Shown here piece after piece: positions 11,105-21,535 of a stretch of 64,000 bases of DNA. Each line of letters begins with the position of its first letter. Within the stretch, counting starts at the first letter, position 1. Both the position numbers and the translations under genes were made by a program. The DNA comes from Coix lacryma-jobi var. lacryma-jobi (taxonomy: Eukaryota > Streptophyta > Magnoliopsida > Poales > Poaceae). The notes under the pieces are model-generated. The model did no database searches. It worked only from the letters and a program-made list of their open reading frames with translations, and was not told the DNA's origin. Where the stretch lies: NCBI GenBank assembly GCA_009763385.1, contig CM019829.1:36807705-36871704 (forward strand), written 5' to 3'.

Positions 11105-13190
11105 ATGAGCGATTTCCAATTACCGAGCAACTTTGTTCAAAATCCTAAAAAGCTTCTAAGGAGTTCTAGACGTCGTCTAGTTCTCCCTCAAGAAATTATC
11201 TCGGAAATGGACCTGTTAAAGGAAGGAGGTTCTGCACCACTACCTGAGGCAGTCATGGCCCAAAAGACGATCTCGGAGTACTCAGCTCCGTCGGCTTCTA
11301 ACGTAGCCACGAGACCGCAGTTCAACTTCGGGGACGCCACTTTTGAGCTCAAGCCTGCTCTCATCAACATGGTGCAAGCCAACCCATTTGTGGAAAGCCC
11401 CATGAGGATGCCAATGCCCATCTCCAACACTTCGTGGAGGTGTGTGGTACCTTCACTGTGAAAGGAGTGTCGTCAGACGCCATCCGTCTTCGCCTCTTCC
11501 CATTCTCATTGCTGGGAAAGGCGAAGCAATGGTTCTACGCCATCAAAGATGAAGCCACCACCTGGGAGAGATGCGTCAACGCATTCTTGAAGAAGTTCTT
11601 CTCGATGGGCAAAACCAACGCCCTGCACGAAAAGATTTCTAGCTTCCAACAACAGACGGATGAGACGATTCCCGAAGCATGGGAACGTCTATAGGAGTAC
11701 ATTCGTGCCTGTCCTCATCATGGGATAGAAGATTGGCTCCTTATCCAAGGTTTCTACCATGGGCTAACTCAACTAGCCCGTAGTCACCTTGATGCTGCAG
11801 CTGGAGGAGCGTTCCTTCAACACAATGTAAGAGATGCCAAGGATCTCATCGAAAAGATGGTGATCAACCAAGGATGGAATGAAGAACGCACTCAGCCAAA
11901 GAAGAGAGGGATGCACACCGTTCATGAGTTGGACATGCTCTCTGCTAAGATGGATCTCCTGATGAGAAAGATATATGAGAAATCAACCATCAAGAGAGAT
12001 CACGAGGTCAACACCGCACAAGCAATTGAAGCTGATCCATGGTGCAAAGTGTGCGGCGAAGATGATCATTCGGGGAATAGCTGCCCCGAGACAAGGGAAG
12101 ACGTGAACTTCATCAACAACAACAATAGGTACCGATCCCAGCAACAAGGAGGATGGAATTCCTGCCCCTTCAACCAAGGTAACGGTTATAGCAATAATTT
12201 CAATAATAGCAATAATAACCAGCCTTCTCAGAAAGATCTTGTCTATGGCCAACATAAAATCAATGATAGCATTAACAAGAAACTTCTTGCTAATGATAAG
12301 ATTCTTGAAAATCTTAGTGAGAAAATGGACAGCTTTTCTTCTGCCGTTAAAAACCAACTGAGTTTTAACAAAATGCTAGAAACACAATTAGCTAAGTTAG
12401 CGATCGCTGTCCCATCTTTTGAACAAGGTAGAATCCCAGGGAAACTTGAGGATCCTATAGAAACTGTTAAGCTTGTCACAACGAGGTTTGGTAAGCCTCA
12501 GCTCCAACCCAATTGGGGCTATCTCCTTGATCCACCATTTATCACCAAGAAGGGAGATCCAAGCCACCCGACGATCGAATGCTGCATCGGGCCACTGACC
12601 TTCCGCAACGCCTTCTGCGACCTTGGATCAGGCGTAAACATCATGTCCAAGGTAACTTATGATAATCTGCTAGGACGACCCTTGGTCCCTTCATTTGTTC
12701 GTTTGCAGATGGCGGATCAATCAGTATGATTCCCTGAGGGACTCGCATGGGACATCTTGGTGAAAGTCCAAGATGATTATGTCCCGACCGACTTTATCAT
12801 CCTGGACATGGGAGCCAGTGATGATGTTCCCCTCATCTTGGGAAGGCCATTCCTTACACCACCAACGCCGTCATATATGTGGGATCAGGCCAAATCCATT
12901 TCCAGTTTCCAGGATGGAAGGTAAAATGTCAATTCAATGGTTATAAAACTAACAAACAGGTTAAGATGAATAGGCCCCAAAGAAGACCACGCTGAAGGAA
13001 CCAACTTCTGAATGACAAGAATGCTGGGTACGACTACTACGCCAAAGATGACAAACCCACCAAACCACGACCGCAGGTAAAGCAGGTCTGGATGGAAAAG
13101 GAGGTGCTACCATCACGGTCCCCGTCTCTAGGACCGATCGAAGCATCCGAGAAATGACCACGACGGAGAAGTCCAGCTCTAGGACTTAAA
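11105..13190 (+). pseudogene. gag-pro: Element A gag and protease
   Basis: Gag begins at 11105 (MSDFQLPSNF). The capsid-type gag region covers about 11410-11850 (LRLFPFSLLGKAKQWFYAI). A zinc knuckle CKVCGEDDHSGNSC lies at 12043-12084 (C-x2-C-x4-H-x4-C), followed by an Asn/Gln-rich linker. The aspartic protease has DLGSGVN near 12620-12640 and LILGRPF near 12834-12852. Frameshift near 11410-11434, stops at 11692-11694 and 12727-12729, and loss of frame after about 12855; a degenerate tail can be followed to about 13190. In an active element gag would build the particle and protease would process it. No RT follows, unlike a normal gag-pol. Confidence 0.88.
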
Positions 13191-14333
13191 AATTTGGAGC
13201 CCTCGCCGAAAGGTAACCCGGTAGTTATCCATCTTTTTAATTTTTCAGTTTTACTTTTATTATGCATTTTCATGTTGCATTTTCCATTTTTGCGTTTTGC
13301 CAAACTTGTTGCATTTCATTAAATAAAACCTTGAGAAGATTCCACCATTAAAATTTGAGGCAATTTAGAGTCATAAAGGGGTCATCTGACCCCCTTATGT
13401 CCCCTCTGAAATGTGCCATGAGTGGGAGACAACGAAGTGACTCTAGTGGTGTTAAAAGAAAGGTGAAGAGTGGCATAGGGCAGGTCTCCCGACCCCCTAA
13501 TGCCTCCTTTGATCACTTCAGTGAAAACCATCCACCCTTTCTTAAAGTGCCTTAAAATAATGTGCAAGTGGAAGTCTCATATGCCATGAGTGGGAGACAT
13601 AGAAATGACCTTAGTGGAGGAAAAAGGAAAGGAGTGGAGTGGCCTTTGGTCACTTCATTTCACCTCATCCTTTCTTTCTCACTACAAGGAGCATCTTGCA
13701 AATGGAATATACATAGTGGAGGGTACATGAGCAGGTCGCCCGACCTCCTCATGTAGCATTTGGTCACTTCTGTCTCCACCATTCTACTTTCTTACATGCC
13801 GTGCAAGTATCACCAGTAGTGGAGTGCTCATAGGGGCATGGGCAGGTCGCCTGACCCCCCCTATGCACCTTCCAGCACTTGGCCTTCCTCTGCTATAAAT
13901 ACCAAGGCAATGGGAACTCATCCATCACAACAATTTCCAGTTCAAGCTCCAATAATTTACACCCTCTAGTTATCCTCTGAATCTCTCAAGTAGTGGTGAT
14001 AGTCTTTCTCAAGTTCATTCTCTAGTTAGTCATTCCAAAACCAAAAACACAAAAAGAATTTCTTTCCTTTCATTTTGCATCATTAAGCTTGTTGCTATCT
14101 TGAGTTACTCTCCGCAAGAACGGATTGTGGAGTGTAACAACCCACAAGAACTACTAACACTTGGACGACTAACCGCTAACGCTAATCTTTTGTTGTCCTA
14201 GTGTTGTTCTTGTGATCTCCCTGCTACAAATATGAACCCATTCAAGTCCCTGACGAAGAAGGCGAAGCGCGTTTTGAGCGGAAGCTCATCCTGACGCCCT
14301 CTTTCCACTAAGGAAGAGCATAGGAGTGAACCG
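13191..14333 (+). other. Element A internal non-coding region with repeats and palindromes
   Basis: No open frame of note. It holds degenerate repeats of about 165-190 bp sharing GCCATGAGTGGGAGACA (13424 and 13586). Palindromes: 13378-13393 (GGGGTCA, TC, TGACCCC), 13733-13746 (AGGTCG, CC, CGACCT), and weaker ones near 13482 and 13843. They resemble those in the LTR U3. A TATA box follows at 13894, then about 430 bp of leader-like sequence before the next gene. Confidence 0.7.
13894..13901 (+). promoter_or_regulatory. Internal TATA box upstream of the A third ORF
   Basis: TATAAATA, 440 bp before the ATG at 14334, directly after a set of GC-rich palindromes. This is the same arrangement as the LTR TATA at 17865. 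D has a similar internal TATA before its third ORF. Suggests a separate transcript for the downstream ORF; no transcript evidence is available. Confidence 0.55.
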
Positions 14334-15651
14334 ATGGAGAGCTCCTACCATGGTGCCATTACCGCACCCCCGACAAGAATGAGAGATGATGAAAGCGGCC
14401 TCTCATTTACGCCACAAGAATACCAGAAGTTTCTCTCACTCTGCGGGCGCATGTTCATGCACACCAAGGTGTTGGACCCATCTCTCCTCGACACGTCAGG
14501 TATGACGACCGAACTCAACATTGCATTCTCTTTAATCGGATGGCAAGGCTTTTGGGTAGTTGACGAACTAGGAATAAAAATGCTTACTCTTCAATTCCTA
14601 TGTTCCTTGCAAGTAGTTAACAATGGAGTTTATTTCCGCATGTTCAACCAAGATTTTAACTTAACATGGAGTGAACTCAATATAGCCCTTGGTTTTGATG
14701 AAGCATGTTTCCTAGATTTGAACCATGCTACACGTAGATTTAATAAATCTGAATTTTGGGCTTCAATAACTACTTTGCAAGATTGTTCCAATCCCATATC
14801 TGATGAAATCCATAACCCAACCTTGAGGTTTATCCACCGTTGGATGACCATCACTCTTTTTCCTCGTCTAGACGCACAACACATAAGCACTGAAGAACTG
14901 AGATTAATGTTTACCTTAGTGAAGAAAATCCATGTTTCACCTGTAAAGCTCCTAGTTGAGTTTTGGCAAGGAGTGTTTGGTAGAGATGACTCTATTGAGT
15001 TCACCTCTCTCATCACTCGCATTGCCTAGTCTTTAAACCTGCTAGATTCTCACCATGTAGAGTACCTGGACACACCAAGGGGTGTGCTCGGGGAAGCATT
15101 TTTTGTGCATGCTCATATGCTTAAGAGAGGACCACGAGGTGGTCTCAAAATGGTTTACCGCGGCCATACAACTGTAGTCCCGCTACCAAATAGCCAACTT
15201 CGGTTGCATACGGTCCGCCGACTAACCATTAACTTGGACCGAGAGGCAGCACGTCGAAGTTTTGCAGGGACGGACAGATAGATCTCGTACCAGGACACAA
15301 GCTGCACAGTTTGAACAATGCGACACATCATATGGTGCTAGGGGAGATGTAGAAGAAGGTGATGAGGCCACGTCAAGCGCAATGCAGATTTCAAGTTCTG
15401 ACGGACGGCCACCACGACCATCCCGCACACAAAGTGCGCGATCCTCCTTTTCAGGAGATTTTCGCGGGATGCGTCAGCAACTGGATGAACTCACCAGCGG
15501 GATTGGAGAGTTGTGCATTGAACAAGGTATCACAAGAACTAACACAGCTCAAAATAGAGAGTTTATACAGGCAATGCAGGATGAGGAAGCCAAACAGTGG
15601 GCAGCTTGGTGGGCGCAATATCCGCCACATCATCCACCACCAAGCCATTAG
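14334..15651 (+). pseudogene. Element A third ORF, Athila ORF-1-like protein
   Basis: Starts MESSYHGAITAPPTRM and resembles the plant retrotransposon ORF-1 family found in Athila elements: a hydrophobic helical N-terminal half (LTLQFLCSLQVVNNGVYFRM, NLTWSELNIALGF). The frame has a TAG at 15027-15029, continues to about 15281, then shifts to a frame ending at 15651. That last part is a low-complexity tail with QLDELTSGIGEL and a Pro/His-rich end. Role unknown; in other Athila elements genes at this place have been called env-like. I see no clear membrane anchor. It is unusual that this gene survives while RT and integrase are absent. Confidence 0.75.
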
Positions 15652-15659
15652 CAAAAAGC

Positions 15660-15684
15660 AAGCTTGGGGGAGGTTCCCTCCCCC
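15660..15684 (+). other. Internal polypurine-tract copy and hairpin in element A
   Basis: AAGCTTGGGGGA at 15660-15671 is identical to the terminal tract at 17092-17103. It runs into a perfect hairpin, GGGGGAGG, loop TTC, CCTCCCCC (15666-15684), 8 bases after the third ORF. Element C has an equivalent at 57452-57464 and D a related one at 20714-20738. Confidence 0.65.
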
Positions 15685-17091
15685 ACAAAGGTAAGTTTTT
15701 ATTTATGCATTTGCATCTTTGTTTATTTATGCATTCCATGCATGTTTATTTTCTTTAGTAATAAATAAATGAACTCCCACACATAAATTAAAAACAACAA
15801 CAAAAAAAGATTTCTCTTCATGTAAGTTTCAGACATGTTTACTCTCTCTGGATATGATGAATAGTTGCTCTGTTAATATTTCTCTAGTATCTAGTCTACA
15901 ACTTAATATTTCTCTGAGCATGGATTTCTTAGCTCACATGAAACCATCATGAGCCTAAAACTTTGTGGGTAGCAAAAAGCTGTAACTCAGTCTAAGTTGT
16001 TGTGAGATAAGATGTAGCTAAGTTAAGAGTTGCTATAATATTGTTTCCACCTATTGAATGATCGGAGTTTTATTTTAAAATGGTGAAAAACCTTTCTGTT
16101 CCTCAATGGTGATGAAATTCCTACCAAAGTCATATATACCGTTTCATGACATAAGCCTTTCTATAAAAGCAACTTGCTTTGTATTGAGTCTTGTCAAGTC
16201 TTGTTGACCCTTGTTGAGTGACTTATCATGCTCCCAAGATCAAGATCACGTACACTCCACATATACATGTCGCTTCTACACTGGAAGTGCACAAAAACAT
16301 GCCTTTCATGTCCACCAAATAAATACTCCATGTTCTAAAAGAATGATCTCTCTAGTTTAGTCTATTAGAAGAGACAAAGGCTATGCAAAAGTATGAGAAA
16401 AAGAAAAAAATATGGACACATGAAGGTCCAAAGTATTGAAAAAAAAGAAAGAGAAAAAGATGAGCATGTAGAGCTCATGAATAAAAAGAGTTATGATAGC
16501 CATGTCTCAAAAGAATAAGTGTTAGGAAGATGTCATATCAACTAAAGGAGTATAATGTGTCACAAACACCATGTACCACACACATGCACATCTTGATCTA
16601 AGTGTATGACATTTCTCTTCTTGGATCCAAGCTTTGACATGACAACATATGCAAGGTAAGTATGCTACATCTTTTACCCCTACCAAGCTCTACATAGACC
16701 TTATTAGAAGTAGGATGAAAAAGAAGGCAACTTTACATATATGCCTTGGTGAGGAACCATACACCATATGAGTGACATGAGAGTACCATATGAGGAACAT
16801 TATGTTTTCTTTGAAAATTGCAAAACCTCTGATATGCAAACTTGTGTGAAGCAAGAAAAATAGTACTAAAATCAAAAGCTATTCTATCCCTCAACCGCTC
16901 GAGACAAAGGAAAAGGCTATAAGCCCCATGGAGGATTAAGGTAATATGGGTGAGTTTTCAATATTGCTAACTTTTCCATTCAAAAGCGAAGTACTTTGTT
17001 GTATACATGATACTCTTGAAATGTTAAACATAGTAGCAACTCCTAATCCCCCGAGGTTAAGTTTACTATTTGCTCGGGACGAGCAAAGGTT
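15685..17091 (+). other. Element A 3' non-coding region
   Basis: About 1.4 kb of AT-rich sequence with A-rich runs (16380-16500) and no supported gene. Lies between the internal and terminal polypurine tracts. A region of the same length and place occurs in element C (56014-57451). Confidence 0.75.
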
Positions 17092-17107
17092 AAGCTTGGG
17101 GGATTCT
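17092..17107 (+). other. Terminal polypurine tract of element A
   Basis: AAGCTTGGGGGATTCT directly before the right LTR, preceded by CGGGACGAGCAAAGGTT. A matching GACGAGCAACAGGTTAGC block precedes the tract in element C. Confidence 0.85.
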
Positions 17108-17864
17108 TGTTGACGGTGGAATATTACCAAAATAATACACCCAAAACCCCGTCAACAAGCTCGGTATTAAGGAAGAATAACATGGCATGAACATACTTTT
17201 ATCAATAACCAGCTCCACTTGTATATGGAAGTGTGTTTATGCAGGTAATGAAGAAATGAAGCAAAGTGAGCTGGTGGGCCCTACATAAGGGGGTCGCCCG
17301 ACCCCCTTATGGCCCCACCAGGGCTCTACCAAGTGGCATCAACCAAGCTAAGCTCCAATGAGAAGAAATGTGCCAAAGATTGCTGGTGGGACCCACATAA
17401 GGGGCTCGCCCGACCCCCCCTATGGGCCCACCAGGGTCCTACCAAGTGGCATGATCCATGTCAAGAATTCCAAAGTGCTTTTCCACCCTTGGATCACAAT
17501 TGTGCTTTCTATCAACGGTGGAAGATGAAGTCACATGGATCAACGGGCCCACAACGAAGCATCCAAAGTGATCATGACACATTTGAACGTGCCAAACACC
17601 AAATGACAAGTGGGGACATCATCTACACATACCAAGGTGGGGCCAAGCTATCGTAGGGGGGTCGCCAGACCCCCCCCCATGGGTCGGTCGACCTGGGGGT
17701 GTCCCCCTAGGTGCCTTCTCGTGGAAGCTAAGGTGCCTTCACGGTGAATCAAGCCCAAGTCATGGCAGCCCTTCATCTTGAGGTGGTTACAATCCAATGG
17801 AGGAGAGGGCACGTCACGCAGATCGATGACGTGGCGGTGGAGGAGCCCCTACTCCACCTCCACC

Positions 17865-17872
17865 TATAAATA
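17865..17872 (+). promoter_or_regulatory. TATA box of element A LTR
   Basis: TATAAATA in CACCTCCACCTATAAATAGA, the likely core promoter. It lies in the segment missing from the left LTR, so the left LTR has lost the promoter needed to make a full-length transcript. Confidence 0.75.
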
Positions 17873-18854
17873 GAGGCCCTCCCCCTCTCATTTGAGACAC
17901 CAAGTCACCAAGAGGCCAAGTGATGTGAAAGAAGTAGGATAGACACTATAGTTGTAGTTAGTGTGGGAGTTTGAGTTGAGTAGCAAGCTCTGCTTGGGTC
18001 TTCCGGAGCTGTCTTCAGAAGAGTCTGGTATAGCTTTTATCTTTATCTTTCTACTTTTGTAAGACTTTACTTATAATACTAGTCTTTCTCTACTTTAATT
18101 AGTCATTACTTTGTGCAATATTATACATGTTATAGTATTGTTGTGATTTACCTTAGTGTTTAGTCGTTATAGAGTAGAGTGATTGGCCTGGCAACACGCC
18201 TGCAAATTATCATTGCGGGTAACACGGTATTCTAGTTAACCGTAAGTAGCTAGATTAGTGAGAGACGGTGTAAGCGTGATGCTTATACAAGATCTTACCC
18301 TTGGTTGTCGCCTGTCGCACGGATAGATAGTGGTAGCCAGCAGGTGGTGACAGCCCTGAATCTGGTCTCTGGAGTCCACCACGTGTTTTTAGGCAGGATT
18401 TAAAGGATGAGGCTGAGCATGACGTTCCGACAGTAAGAGTCTCTGTGCTCCTTGTCTGCTCATCGCCTAGTTTGCTTGTCATGAGGTGTCATTCTACTGT
18501 GTTTTGTCTTTGCACTTGAGTTAAGTCATAGAAGTAGAGTTAGCATCATAGGAGTCCTATACTCTCTCATTGTCCTCCCACCTAGCTACACTATTAGTTG
18601 TCCCTAGAGTTATCCTGGTGAACTTGTGTCATTACCTTCCTACCAATTTACCTTACCCCTCTTCACTAGTTTTCACCAAGTTGTGGTAATCATGTAGACT
18701 CCTCTTATCATCATCTTTCCTAGCCACCGCTTTCCCTTGGAATAAAATAAATAACGATACCTTGGAATACTCCCGGGTGAAGTGCTACAGCGGTAGATTC
18801 TGTGCGCTTGCGGAATTATCCAATAGACATAAGAACTTACCCACAAGACACTTT

Positions 18855-18944
18855 TGGTGCCATCGCTGAGGATAGACCTACCCCCTATTCTTAGTGGTGA
18901 CGATAAGAAGTGCCAACAAGCATTTCTGGCGCTGTTGCTAGGGA
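18855..18944 (+). repeat. Primer-site-like copies inside A 3' LTR
   Basis: TGGTGCCATCGCTGAGGA (18855-18872) and TGGCGCTGTTGCTAGGGA (18927-18944), both full 18-base variants of the primer site. The second is complete here but shortened in the left LTR. Their presence in both LTRs shows they were part of the LTR before this insertion. Confidence 0.8.
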
Positions 18945-18990
18945 TAGATTAAAACTCTATTCTTAGTAGTGACGCTAAGAAATACCAACA

Positions 18991-18995
18991 ATCAC
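18991..18995. repeat. Target site duplication of element A (right copy)
   Basis: ATCAC, matching 9287-9291. Confidence 0.93.
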
Positions 18996-19144
18996 CACAC
19001 GAGGCGATCACCATACAAGATGACAACGGCAACATCTTTAAGGTAAATGGCCAACGTTTGAAAGTTTTCCATGAGCCTTCTCATAATAACTTAGAATTAG
19101 ATAGAATAGATTTAATTTCTTTTGACAATTGTACCCTTGACTAA
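18996..19144 (+). pseudogene. pol: Athila-like element D integrase C-terminal end
   Basis: After element A the D reading frame continues without a break to a TAA at 19142-19144, through blocks such as DDNGNIFKVNGQRLKVFHE. This is the usual C-terminal tail of Athila integrase, which follows the small barrel domain (GEGKLHSKRKGPY before the insertion). It proves that 6836-9291 and this piece were one gene. Confidence 0.88.
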
Positions 19145-19746
19145 AAACTATAAAAAGCTATAAACAATTAACATGCTAACACAATTCATTAATTCAATTT
19201 CTATATTATTCTTTTTCTTTTTCTTCAAGGAAGATGATCATGTATAGTTTACCATTTTGCCCTCACTAAATCACCATGATCCCTGCACATTTTGATCTGA
19301 TCACAAGTATCCATGTCTTTAATACACTTGATCTTGTGATCCATGCAAATCATATATATTTTATCATAGTCATAATGTGGAGAATCACAAGATTTGCACG
19401 AAACTGTTTGAATTCAAATTTGAAACCATAGTACCTTAATTATGCAGCAATAGAAGAAGCAACCTGGAGAAAATGGGATAGGGAGGAGCCCCTGGGGGTG
19501 CGCCCGCACCCCTGTTGCAGCCGCACCGCCCGGGTGTCCCCTCGCCGCCTCCTTTCTCCAGTGGTGCTTCCATCTAGTGCTGATGCATATTTCCATGGTC
19601 GTCACGTCGGTTTGCGCATTTCCAATACAGAGAGGCCTTCTTCTCCTATATAAACACACTCATGGCCTCTCCTCTCCTCAAAAGTTCTCAAGCTCTCCCT
19701 CTCTCCCTCTGAAACTTTGGTCTTTCCACAACGTTTCTTAGTAGCA
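19145..19746 (+). other. Element D spacer between pol and third ORF
   Basis: Non-coding. It contains a GC-rich palindrome at 19495-19512 (GGGGTGCG, CC, CGCACCCC) and a TATA box, TATATAAA, at 19647-19654, followed by a CT-rich leader to the ATG at 19747. Same order as in element A: palindrome, TATA, leader, third ORF. Confidence 0.65.
19647..19654 (+). promoter_or_regulatory. Internal TATA box upstream of the D third ORF
   Basis: TATATAAA, about 93 bp before the ATG at 19747 and 135 bp after the palindrome at 19495-19512. Likely a core promoter for a separate transcript; inference only. Confidence 0.5.
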
Positions 19747-20536
19747 ATGGAGCACGCACTCACCCTTTACACCGCTTCCACGTCTGGCGCCCACAAAACA
19801 CCGCTTCACTCATCAGAATCTCTGTCAGTGGTGCCGCTCGCCACGATGCCACCATCCCGGAGCGGTGTCAGCCGGGGTTCCAACTTCACCTCCACGGGCC
19901 ATTCAATGGCACCCCCAGATGCTGCAAGGAGGGAGACGGCAACGTCCCCGACCGCTGCAAGAAGAGAGACGACGGCGCCTGCACGCCGTCCCGACGTCGG
20001 CCTCAAGAGGAAGGCCCCGGAGACTAGTGATGCTCGTCGCGCTGATGTACCGCCATACGGCTTTGTACCGAGTAGTTTCTTAGGTTCCTACTCTACGGCT
20101 CGTCTCTCCCCAACCTACACCGTTTACGGGTACAAGAAACCCGGCAGTGGGTATGGGAAAGGCCTCATGCGCACGCAACTGCCGCTCCCGAGCTAGCACC
20201 ATCACGGCTGGATCCTCCTCTCAACCCCTGTGCATCAAGCAAAACTACAAGGTTGTTAGAGGACAGCCAAAGGGCTTCCTTGGCGATAGCGACACAGAAA
20301 CACCGCCGACAGGCCCAACCATCGCATCGCTCACGACGTCCCTATGGTCTCTTAGAAAGACCGTGGCTGACTTGCGCGAAGAGCAGGCGAGCACGCTGCT
20401 CACTTTTGTCGAGCTCAGAAGCTCGAAGTTGTTAAGTTCGGTCTCAACAACCGAATTAACAAAGTCGCTCGCGCTGCCGGTGTGGAGGGTCCACCACCTC
20501 CTTTTGCTTAAAAGATCACCCTCCACACCGAAATAA
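19747..20536 (+). pseudogene. Element D third ORF, unrecognised basic Ser/Pro-rich protein
   Basis: ATG at 19747 (MEHALTLYTASTSG). The N-terminal half is rich in Ser, Thr, Pro, Ala and Arg, with two PDAARRETAT/PTAARRETTA-like repeats and a basic patch GLKRKAPET that could be a nuclear signal. The frame ends at 20196. A second frame continues from about 20160 to 20536, with a stretch that could form a coiled coil (LWSLRKTVADLREEQ). Probably one gene with a frameshift near 20160-20190. It has no visible similarity to the ORF-1-like gene of element A although it is in the same place. Function unknown. Confidence 0.5.
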
Positions 20537-21087
20537 GACTAGGCACATGCTCTTTAATTCATTTCCCTTTCAGATTTCAACTCATATCATGTATTGTGCC
20601 TAGAGTTATCAATAAATTCAAGTGGTTTGTCTCCCTTATTTTTTTATCTTGTGCAAATCTTTCCAATTGCTTTTGTATATGTTGTCTCAAAAATAAAAAG
20701 ATAGGTACAAAAGCAAGTGTGGGGGGGAAGCATTCCCCGATTCGTCGTGCAGGTACGATCGCATTGCAAATGCAATTTCTTTTCATACCTGTCAGCTCCC
20801 TAAAAATGAAAATAAAAATGATTTATCATTAAACACTACTTCCAAAAACACAAAGCCATAAAACCATTCAATCTTTGTTTGAAAATTTGTTAACTTGTTG
20901 TTTCAGGAAAATACTTGCAAACAGTGAACAACTTTTATAGGGACCCCATTTTATCTAAGTAATTGGAACATGAGATACAATAGGATGATTTCACACTTGC
21001 CATCTTCCGCAAAAAGATACTTGGGATTTACATTTTCAAATATATTACAAAAAGCATGTTCCTCTATGATGCAATGTCCTACCAAAG
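20537..21087 (+). other. Element D 3' non-coding region, cut by Tat1
   Basis: AT-rich, no gene. GCAAGTGTGGGGGGGAAG near 20713-20730 with a hairpin (GGGGAA, GCA, TTCCCC at 20724-20738) is the counterpart of the internal polypurine tract of element A. The rest of D, including its 3' LTR, is not in the window because Tat1 starts at 21088. Confidence 0.65.
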
Positions 21088-21519
21088 TGTCGGTGTTTGT
21101 TAACCGGCAACTCATCTTGGGGATTCCCAGACGATTTATTCGGTGGGGATCGGCGTTCGTAGAACTCAGCGAGTACACAGAGACAGCGATTTATACTGGT
21201 TCAGGCCGCTAAATAGCGTAACACTTTACGTCCAGTGGCGGCGTGTGCCTTGTGTTATGATCTAAGATTCAATGTTAGGGATACACGCTCGCTTCCCCTT
21301 ATATATTCGGGTGAAGCACAACATATACCAAGTCCTAGTCGGTTACAACAGAGGAGTCCTATTCTAATTACAAGACTTCCTTCAGTAGTCCAACTAAGTT
21401 ACAATATGAGTCCTAATCCATGTACACATCATATCATGTCTTTGGATCTTTCCTCGACTTCCCAGGACATAGTCCGAGTAATCATCTTTGGATGATATCT
21501 CCGACATTCTGGTCCGTCA
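21088..21519 (-). repeat. Tat1 3' LTR, 432 bp
   Basis: Plus-strand reading TGTCGGTGTTTG... to ...GGTCCGTCA. It is the reverse complement of the 428-bp LTRs of element B, which run TGACGGACC...CACCGACA. Contains a weak TATA on the minus strand near 21300 (TATATAAG). Confidence 0.9.
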
Positions 21520-21535
21520 AGCCCCCAAGCTCTTC
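21520..21535 (-). other. Tat1 polypurine tract
   Basis: On the minus strand GAAGAGCTTGGGGGCT directly before the LTR start. Element B has GAAGAGCTCAGGGGCT in the same place. Confidence 0.85.

Larger units (their letters stand above)
9292..18990 (+). mobile_element. Element A: non-autonomous Athila-like LTR retrotransposon
   Basis: A 9.7-kb element with two LTRs, a tRNA-Asp type primer site, gag and protease, a long non-coding stretch with its own TATA box, an Athila ORF-1-like gene, and two polypurine tracts. No RT, RNase H or integrase sequence is present. After the protease the sequence passes straight into non-coding DNA. It must have been moved by enzymes from another element, for example a relative of D. 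It lies inside D pol with a 5-bp duplication. Confidence 0.92.
17108..18990 (+). repeat. Element A 3' LTR, 1883 bp
   Basis: Begins TGTTGACGG and ends CCAACA at 18990, followed by the target duplication. It is the more complete of the two LTRs. Palindromes: 17285-17310 (12-bp arms, spacer CC) and decayed copies near 17404 and 17655. TATA box at 17865. The U5 part carries the conserved Athila-type block GAAGTGCTAC...TTCTGTGCGCTTGC near 18780-18810 and two trapped primer-site copies. Confidence 0.9.

Noticed and set aside
9469..17690. CRISPR-like array from repeated palindromes
   Set aside because: Copies are unequal, irregularly spaced and in a plant retrotransposon.
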